DNA from: Caldifarciminota bacterium
GTDB lineage: Bacteria > Hydrothermota > Tepidihabitantia > Tepidihabitantales > Tepidihabitantaceae
DNA length: 10,041 bases
NCBI GenBank assembly: GCA_016935775.1
Contig: JAFGQF010000077.1
Span: forward strand, 1 to 10,041
Reading direction: 5' to 3'
Shown here: piece by piece, positions 5,922 through 10,041 of the stretch
Position numbering within the stretch: the first letter of the stretch is position 1
How the letters are laid out: every line of letters starts with the position of its first letter
The notes under the pieces: generated by a model
The model's input: only the letters and a program-made list of their open reading frames with translations
What the model was told of the DNA's origin: nothing
The model's database searches: none
Translations under genes and position numbers: made by a program

Positions 5922-7457
5922 CTACCAGCGGGCGCGGTCCATGCTGCGGTACTGGACCGCTTCGGTAATGTGAGCGACGGTAATCATATCGGATTCGGCG
6001 AGGTCGGCAATTGTCCGGGCGACCTTCAGCACCCGATGGTAGGCGCGGGCCGAGAACCCGAGCCGCTCGATGGCGGTGCGCAGGAACTCGTCGCTCGGCT
6101 TGTCGACCGGGCAGTGCTGTTTGATGTGGCGCGGGCCCATCTGGCTGTTGGCGAAGACTCGCGCGCCCGGGCCGGCGAACCGTTCGTGCTGGCGACGGCG
6201 GGCACGGCGGACGCGCTCGGCGACCGCGGCCGAGCCTTCGCCGCTGCGCCGGTCGGCCATCTCGCGGTACTTCAGCGCCGGAACCTCGACCTGGATGTCC
6301 ACCCGGTCGAGGAGCGGCCCGGAGATGCGGGCGCGGTAGCGGCGGATGGCGGTCGGCGTGCAGGCGCAGGAGTGGCGCGGGTCGCCGTAGTAGCCGCACG
6401 GGCAGGGGTTCATCGCGCAGACCATCATGAACCGCGCGGGGAAGGTGAGCGATGTCTTGGCGCGGCCGATTGTCACCCGGCCGTCCTCGAGCGGCTGGCG
6501 CAGACCCTCGAGCACGTCACGTTTGAACTCGGGCATCTCGTCCAGGAAGAGCACTCCGTGGTGGGCGAGTGACACTTCCCCGGGGCGCGGAATCGTGCCG
6601 CCGCCCACCATCCCGGCTTCGGATACGTTGTGGTGGGGTGAGCGGAAAGGCCGGGTGGCGACCAGCGGGTGTTCGGCGGTGAGCGTGCCGGCAACCGAGT
6701 GAATGCGGGTTGCTTCGAGCGCTTCCTCGAGCGTCAGCGGCGGCAGGATGGTGGCAAGGCGGCGGGCGAGCATCGTCTTGCCCGCGCCGGGCGGCCCGAC
6801 CATCAGGATGTTGTGGCCGCCGGCCGCAGCCACCTCCAGCGCCCGCTTGGCGTGTTCGTGGCCCTGCACCTCGGCCAGGTCGGCCAGCAGGGTCGAGGCC
6901 TGCTCGAACACCCGGGCGACATCGGTCCTGGTCGGTTCGATCGTCTCCTCGGCCTTGAGAAACCGGACCGCCTGGGCCAGGCTGTCGACGCCGTAGACCG
7001 GGAATCCCTCGACCATTGCCGCCTCCGGGGCGTTGAGCCGGGGCAACACGATTCCCGAGAGGCCGGCGTCGCGCGCGGCCAGCGCCATCGAGACCGACCC
7101 CTTGATCGGGCGCAGCGAGCCGTCGAGCGACAGCTCGCCGAGGAAGGCGTAGTCACGTGAGGCGGCGGGAGCGAGTTCGCCGAAGGCGGTGATGATTCCC
7201 AGCGCGACCGGCAGATCGAATGCCGCGCCCTCCTTGCGGATGTCGGCCGGCGCCAGGTTGACGGTGATGCGCCGGTTCGGGAAGGAACCGCCCGAGTTCT
7301 TGATGGCGGCGTGGACCCGGTGCTGCGACTCCTTGACCGCGGCGTCGGGCAGGCCGACGATATTGAACGCCGGCAGTCCGGAGGAGATGTCGGTCTCGAC
7401 CGATACGATGAACCCGTCCACGCCGAGCACCGAGCAGGACAGTATCCGGGAGAGCAT
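5922..7457 (-). CDS. comM: ComM/YifB family AAA+ ATPase (Mg-chelatase-like)
   Basis: This full-length (511 aa) YifB/ComM protein is a hexameric AAA+ helicase that, in naturally competent bacteria, drives branch migration during integration of incoming DNA. The N-terminal Lon-like domain (1-170) contains GLPAFNIVGLPD (27-38) and NLAPADIRKEGAAFDLP (67-83). Then come Walker A GPPGAGKT (221-228), the FRSPHHNVSEAGMVGGG region (271-287), Walker B VLFLDE (302-307), and a cysteine cluster (Cys347, 352, 354, 364, 366) in CAMNPCPCGYYGDP...CAC. The Arg-rich ISGPLLDRVDIQVEV block (378-392) and the C-terminal Mg-chelatase-type helical domain complete it. The ATG at 7457 shares one base with the yraN stop (TGATG) and has no ribosome site, so re-initiation after yraN is likely. 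No competence pilus genes are in the window. The family also occurs in species not known to be competent. Confidence 0.96.
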   Translation of the reverse strand: MLSRILSCSVLGVDGFIVSVETDISSGLPAFNIVGLPDAAVKESQHRVHAAIKNSGGSFPNRRITVNLAPADIRKEGAAFDLPVALGIITAFGELAPAASRDYAFLGELSLDGSLRPIKGSVSMALAARDAGLSGIVLPRLNAPEAAMVEGFPVYGVDSLAQAVRFLKAEETIEPTRTDVARVFEQASTLLADLAEVQGHEHAKRALEVAAAGGHNILMVGPPGAGKTMLARRLATILPPLTLEEALEATRIHSVAGTLTAEHPLVATRPFRSPHHNVSEAGMVGGGTIPRPGEVSLAHHGVLFLDEMPEFKRDVLEGLRQPLEDGRVTIGRAKTSLTFPARFMMVCAMNPCPCGYYGDPRHSCACTPTAIRRYRARISGPLLDRVDIQVEVPALKYREMADRRSGEGSAAVAERVRRARRRQHERFAGPGARVFANSQMGPRHIKQHCPVDKPSDEFLRTAIERLGFSARAYHRVLKVARTIADLAESDMITVAHITEAVQYRSMDRARW

Positions 7458-7807
7458 CAGAAGGCGCCGGGGATGTGCTCGACCGTTTCGCCTTCGGGAC
7501 CGAGTTCGACGGCGAGGACGTCGAACCTGATATCCGAATCCTCGAGGCCGTGGGCGATCAGGTATTCCTGGGCGAGCCGGTGGAGGCGGGCCTGCTTGGC
7601 CGGGGTCACCGCCTCGGCCGGGCGACCGAAGCGGGTGCTGGTGCGGGTCTTGACCTCGACGAAGACGATGGCGTCACCCTCGCGGCAGATGATATCAACC
7701 TCGCCGAGCCGGGAACGGTGATTGGTCTCGATCACCCGGCAGCCGCGCCGTTCCAGGAATCGGCGCGCGAGCCTCTCGCCGCGCTCGCCGACCGCCCGGC
7801 GGTTCAA
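7457..7807 (-). CDS. yraN: UPF0102 family protein YraN (predicted endonuclease-fold)
   Basis: YraN/UPF0102 proteins are small, widespread and of unproven function, with a restriction-endonuclease-like fold. The family pattern is clear: RAVGERGERLARRFLERRG near the start, then SRLGEVDII (Asp38) and VFVEVKTRTS (Glu51 and Lys53), the D...ExK arrangement of that nuclease fold. The end, IRFDVLAVE, is also typical. The start is uncertain. I prefer the TTG at 7807, giving 116 residues, because GGGAG lies 8 nt upstream and the TTG overlaps the rnhB stop as TTGA. A GTG at 7816 (119 residues) is the alternative but has GGGA almost touching it. It sits between rnhB and comM, a common arrangement, and its stop overlaps the comM start by one base. 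Confidence 0.9.
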   Translation of the reverse strand: MNRRAVGERGERLARRFLERRGCRVIETNHRSRLGEVDIICREGDAIVFVEVKTRTSTRFGRPAEAVTPAKQARLHRLAQEYLIAHGLEDSDIRFDVLAVELGPEGETVEHIPGAF

Positions 7808-8403
7808 ACCCGGCACTCCCGGACCGGGGCGTAGCTCATTCGGTGGAAAGGGGATGGGCCGTTCGAGCCCAGCGCCCGGAGGTGCTCGCCGGTCCCGTAG
7901 CCCTTGTTGCGAACAAAGCCGTAGACCGGGCAGCGGCGGTCGATACGCGCCATCAGCCGGTCCCGGTGAACCTTGGCGAGAATCGACGCGCAGGCGACGT
8001 TGTAGCTGAGCCGGTCGCCGCCAACCACCGGCCGGCAATTGATGTCGACCCGCGGGGCATGCGGGCCGTCGACCAGGACGACGTCCGGCCGTGGCGCCAG
8101 GCGCCGGATTGCCCGGGCCATCGCCTCAAGCGCGGCGTTGAGGATGTTGACGCGGTCGATGACACGGGGTCCGGCAAGGCCGACCGACCATGTGAGCGCC
8201 CGCTCTCGAATCTCCCGGTCGAGGCGGGCACGCGCCGACGGCGTCAGGAGCTTGGAGTCGTTGACCCCGGCGAGGAGGCTGTCGCGGGGCATCACTACCG
8301 CGGCGGCGACAACCGGTCCGGCCAGCGCTCCCCGGCCGGCTTCATCGACCCCGCCGACCAGCGCGCCGCTACGCCACAGCTCCCGGTCCAGGTTTGCTCT
8401 CAA
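7804..8403 (-). CDS. rnhB: Ribonuclease HII
   Basis: RNase HII cuts the RNA strand of RNA/DNA hybrids and starts removal of single ribonucleotides from DNA. The protein is 199 residues. The four catalytic acids are visible at Asp20 and Glu21 (GGVDEAGRGALAGP), Asp112 (VLVDGP) and Asp130 (VGGDRLSYNVACASILAKVHRD), at the same spacing as in the E. coli enzyme. VNDSKLL (47-53) and NKGYGTGEHLRAL (166-178) also match. The start is TTG at 8403. It has AAGGAG exactly 7 nt upstream, there is a stop just upstream in frame, and no other in-frame start precedes DEAGRG. This makes the gene overlap the rplS end by 35 nt, so the rnhB ribosome site lies inside rplS. The stop overlaps the yraN start. Confidence 0.95.
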   Translation of the reverse strand: MRANLDRELWRSGALVGGVDEAGRGALAGPVVAAAVVMPRDSLLAGVNDSKLLTPSARARLDREIRERALTWSVGLAGPRVIDRVNILNAALEAMARAIRRLAPRPDVVLVDGPHAPRVDINCRPVVGGDRLSYNVACASILAKVHRDRLMARIDRRCPVYGFVRNKGYGTGEHLRALGSNGPSPFHRMSYAPVRECRV

Positions 8404-8752
8404 CCTTGCGCTCCTTCAACTGGGCGCTGCGTCCCTTCCTGTCGCGCAGGTAGTAGAGCCGGGCGCGCCGGACCCGCGAGTGGCGTTTGACTTCCACGCT
8501 GGTGATGACCGGGGATCGGAACGGGAAGATGCGCTCGATGCCGTAGCCCCGGCTCACCTTGCGCACCGTGAAGCTGCGGTTATCGCCGGCTCCGCGGACC
8601 TGCAGGACCGTTCCCTCGAAGGTCTGGGTTCGTTCCTTGTCGCCCTCGCGGATCAGCAGCCCGACGGCGACGATGTCGCCCGGGCTGAGCGGCGGGATAT
8701 CGGCGGGTACCAGTTTCGCCCGCGGTTCGTCAGACTTGGTCTTCTTGGCCAT
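8369..8752 (-). CDS. rplS: 50S ribosomal protein bL19
   Basis: bL19 is a structural protein at the interface of the 50S and 30S subunits. The 127 residues include SPGDIVAVGLLIREGDKERTQ (23-43), FEGTVLQVRG (45-54), FTVRKVSRGYGIERIFPFRSP (61-81), and the basic end VRRARLYYLRDRKGRSAQLKER (94-115). These are the hallmark blocks of the family in order. The protein is a little longer than usual, with a short Lys-rich N-terminal lead and an extra tail (KVESKPGPGAVA) that overlaps the rnhB start. The ATG at 8752 has AAGGAG 7 nt upstream and overlaps the trmD end by 23 nt. The trmD-rplS order is the common bacterial one. Confidence 0.96.
   Translation of the reverse strand: MAKKTKSDEPRAKLVPADIPPLSPGDIVAVGLLIREGDKERTQTFEGTVLQVRGAGDNRSFTVRKVSRGYGIERIFPFRSPVITSVEVKRHSRVRRARLYYLRDRKGRSAQLKERKVESKPGPGAVA
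8411..8416 (-). promoter_or_regulatory. Ribosome binding site deciding the TTG start of rnhB
   Basis: AAGGAG on the minus strand is 7 nt before the TTG at 8403 and lies within the rplS reading frame (codons for KER). The spacing is optimal and is the main reason for accepting this rare start codon. Confidence 0.7.
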
Positions 8753-9482
8753 CGTGGTTCTCCTTTGCAAGTTCCTGTCGGACCAGCGCCAGTTCGGCGG
8801 CCGACAACGTCTCGTCACGCAGCAACTCGGGCCGGCGGCGGGCGGTGAGCCGCAGCGCCTGCTCGCGCCGCCAGCGGGCGACCGCCGCGTGGTCGCCGGA
8901 CAGCAGGACTTCGGGTACACTTCTCCCGCGGAATTCGCGCGGCCGGGTGTACCACGGCGCGTCGAGCAGGCTGTTCGAGAATGAGTCGGTCGCCACCGAC
9001 TCCGGGTGTTCGACCGCGCCGGGGAGGAGCCGGGCCAGCGCCTCGACCACTACGACCGCGGCTGCCTCGCCGCCCGCGAGGATGAAGTCGCCGACCGACA
9101 GTTCCTCGTCCACCGCCGAAGCGCGGACGCGCTCGTCAACATCCTTGTAGCGGCCGCAGACCAGGACCAGGTGTTCGAGGTGTTGCAGCCTGGTGGCGTG
9201 CTGATGGTCGAACCGGCGACCGCGCGCCGAGAGCAGGACGACGTGCGAGCCCGGCCCGCGGACGCTGTCTATCGCCCGGCAGAGCGGTTCGGGTCTGAGC
9301 ACCATGCCGGCACCGCCGCCGAACGGGTAGTCGTCAACGGTTCGGTGGGGGTCGGAAGTGAAGTCGCGCGGGTTTACGAACGCGGGGGCCAGCAGCCCCC
9401 GCTCGCAAGCCACCCGGGTGGGTCCGCAGTCAAACGGTCCCCGGAAGTACTCCGGGAACAGCGTGACGATGTGGACCCGCAT
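8730..9482 (-). CDS. trmD: tRNA (guanine-37-N1)-methyltransferase TrmD
   Basis: TrmD methylates G37 next to the anticodon with S-adenosylmethionine and so prevents +1 frameshifting. It is a trefoil-knot (SPOUT) dimer. The 250 residues carry YPFGGGAGMVLRPEP (52-66), LLSARGRRF (83-91), the cofactor loop LVCGRYKDVDERV (107-119), DEELSVGDFILAGGEAA (125-141), catalytic Arg151 in RLLPG and Asp166 in TDSF, YTRPREFRGRSVPEVLLSGDH (178-198) and TARRRPELL (213-221). Lys113 stands where the E. coli enzyme has Glu116 (CGRYEG). The ATG at 9482 has no Shine-Dalgarno sequence in the 22 nt after khpA, so coupling to khpA or another mode of initiation is likely. The 3' end overlaps rplS by 23 nt. The rimM gene usually found just upstream is absent. 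Confidence 0.96.
   Translation of the reverse strand: MRVHIVTLFPEYFRGPFDCGPTRVACERGLLAPAFVNPRDFTSDPHRTVDDYPFGGGAGMVLRPEPLCRAIDSVRGPGSHVVLLSARGRRFDHQHATRLQHLEHLVLVCGRYKDVDERVRASAVDEELSVGDFILAGGEAAAVVVVEALARLLPGAVEHPESVATDSFSNSLLDAPWYTRPREFRGRSVPEVLLSGDHAAVARWRREQALRLTARRRPELLRDETLSAAELALVRQELAKENHDGQEDQV
8760..8765 (-). promoter_or_regulatory. Ribosome binding site of rplS
   Basis: AAGGAG on the minus strand is 7 nt before the ATG at 8752 and lies inside the last codons of trmD. It gives the abundant ribosomal protein its own strong initiation site, which matters because trmD product is needed in far smaller amounts. Confidence 0.75.
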
Positions 9483-9504
9483 TGAACATGAACGGCGAGG
9501 GCAG

Positions 9505-9735
9505 CTACTCGAGGATTTCCAGCTGCGCGCGCTTGCCGATCTTCATCGCGGACGCGGTGATGATCGCCCGGATGGCCTTGGCGGTCCGGCCTTCCTTGCC
9601 GATGACCTTGCCGAGGTCGCCCTGGCCAACGCGCAACTCGTAGATCAGCGTCTTCTCGCCGGCGATCTCCTTGACCTCGACCTGGTCGGGATGGTCCACG
9701 AGAGCCCGGGCAATGTACTCGATGAGCTGCTTCAC
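9505..9735 (-). CDS. khpA: RNA-binding KH-domain protein KhpA (YlqC)
   Basis: KhpA is a small one-KH-domain RNA-binding protein. In Gram-positive bacteria it pairs with KhpB/Jag and affects small-RNA binding and cell elongation. The chosen GTG start gives 76 residues, the normal size, beginning KQLIEYIARALVDHPDQVEV, as is usual for the family. The GxxG RNA-binding loop is G46-KE-G49 in GKVIGKEGRTAKAIR. AAGGGAG lies 6 nt before the GTG, inside the end of rpsP, and only 1 nt separates the rpsP stop from the GTG. An in-frame ATG at 9753 would add six residues and place the start inside rpsP without that ribosome site, so it is less likely. The rpsP-khpA order is conserved in many bacteria. Confidence 0.94.
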   Translation of the reverse strand: MKQLIEYIARALVDHPDQVEVKEIAGEKTLIYELRVGQGDLGKVIGKEGRTAKAIRAIITASAMKIGKRAQLEILE

Positions 9736-9736
9736 T

Positions 9737-10041
9737 TCATTCTCCCTTGTCATCCGGTTCCGGCCCGGGTTCGGGCAAGTCCTCGGCGACCGGTTCCCCG
9801 GGCTCGCTGCCGGTCGCGGCCGCCATCTCGGCCGGCGCCTCGACCTCGCTGGACCGCTCGGCCGCGACGTCGGGTGGAACCGGGGCAATGCCGGCATCGG
9901 CGGCGGCGCGGGCCGCCAGCTCGGTGGCGGTCGGCGGCTCGGTTGCCGGCGCGACGGACTCCCGCTCGCGGCGGCGGATCAGCTTGCCGGCGGTATCCGT
10001 CGTCTGCGCTCCCCGGGCCAGCCAGTGCCGGGCACGTTCCA
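9737..10041 (-). CDS. rpsP: 30S ribosomal protein bS16, C-terminal part with long acidic extension (5' end outside window)
   Basis: The frame enters from the right edge and ends at a TGA at 9739-9737. The first full residues, ERARHWLARGAQTTDTAGKL (from 10039), match the C-terminal core of bS16, where an amphipathic helix and a WL-x-x-GAQ-x-(T/S)-DT motif lead to the usual end. Most bS16 proteins stop soon after, but here the frame continues for 74 residues after RRRER. That tail is rich in Ala, Glu and Pro, with 18 acidic and 3 basic residues by my count. It includes PATEPPTATELAARAAAD and ends LPEPGPEPDDKGE. Such tails are known on S16 in some phyla, notably Bacteroidota, though their role is unclear. 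Identity rests on the core motif plus the rpsP-khpA-trmD-rplS order. Confidence 0.9.
   Translation of the reverse strand, partial: ERARHWLARGAQTTDTAGKLIRRRERESVAPATEPPTATELAARAAADAGIAPVPPDVAAERSSEVEAPAEMAAATGSEPGEPVAEDLPEPGPEPDDKGE
9742..9748 (-). promoter_or_regulatory. Ribosome binding site deciding the GTG start of khpA
   Basis: AAGGGAG on the minus strand lies 6 nt before the GTG at 9735 and overlaps the last rpsP codons (DDKGE). It favours the GTG over the ATG at 9753, which would lie upstream of this site. Confidence 0.6.

Noticed and set aside
5902..6399. N-terminal extension of the dehydrogenase frame up to 6399
   Set aside because: The added 166 residues are Arg/Pro-rich and out of frame with comM. 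A ribosome site and family-like N-terminus fix the start at 5901.
5865..6572. Plus-strand open frame of 235 codons opposite comM
   Set aside because: It is the shadow of the ComM AAA+ domain, with no ribosome site or motif.
7843..8490. Plus-strand open frame of 215 codons opposite rnhB
   Set aside because: It is the antisense of RNase HII, whose catalytic residues are all present on the minus strand.
9736..9897. Minus-strand open frame extending khpA upstream to 9897
   Set aside because: The extension is Arg/Pro-rich and lies in a different frame from rpsP, which clearly encodes the S16 tail here. The ribosome site and family length support the GTG at 9735.

Overview
The window is a gene-dense piece of a high-GC bacterial chromosome (about two-thirds G+C by eye). 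It holds 13 protein genes, two of them cut by the edges, and almost no non-coding DNA. No RNA gene, mobile element, CRISPR array, attachment site or origin was seen. The only intergenic stretch of note is 409-511. A [NiFe]-hydrogenase maturation protease and a phosphotransbutyrylase suggest an anaerobic or fermentative organism. The acidic C-terminal tail on ribosomal protein S16 and the CGRYK form of the TrmD motif recall the Bacteroidota/Chlorobiota/Fibrobacterota side of bacteria or an uncultured candidate phylum. That placement is inference only.

Left part (1-4615). A type I glutamine synthetase (glnA, minus strand, cut at the left edge) is divergent from a second, different type I glutamine synthetase paralogue (plus strand). 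The 103-bp space between them carries a good sigma-70-like promoter for glnA and a GTCAA-N9-TTGAC inverted repeat. The plus-strand paralogue begins a compact five-gene run: glutamine synthetase paralogue, phosphate butyryltransferase (ptb), ridA, a secreted TPR protein, and a HycI-type hydrogenase protease. Each gene overlaps the next by 4-14 nt, which implies one mRNA with translational coupling. The set mixes ammonia assimilation, acyl-CoA/acyl-phosphate exchange, enamine/imine detoxification and hydrogenase maturation.

Right part (4573-10041). Eight minus-strand genes form the conserved ribosome/tRNA-modification cluster in the order rpsP (cut at the right edge), khpA, trmD, rplS, rnhB, yraN, comM, followed by a UDP-N-acetylhexosamine 6-dehydrogenase (wbpA-like). 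Gaps are 1-22 nt or the genes overlap by 1-35 nt. The rimM gene, which usually sits between khpA and trmD, is missing; only 22 nt separate the two. Several starts are non-ATG and are fixed by Shine-Dalgarno sequences and overlap geometry: khpA GTG, rnhB TTG, and probably yraN TTG. The two runs converge and overlap tail-to-tail by 43 bp, with no visible terminator.

No clear, wholly new defence, mobile or biosynthetic system was found. The items most worth a second look are the divergent glutamine synthetase pair and its shared control region, the unusual active-site loop of the second synthetase, the five-gene mixed operon with an unassigned secreted TPR protein, the missing rimM, the 74-residue acidic tail on S16, and the position of a sugar-nucleotide dehydrogenase at the end of the trmD cluster.
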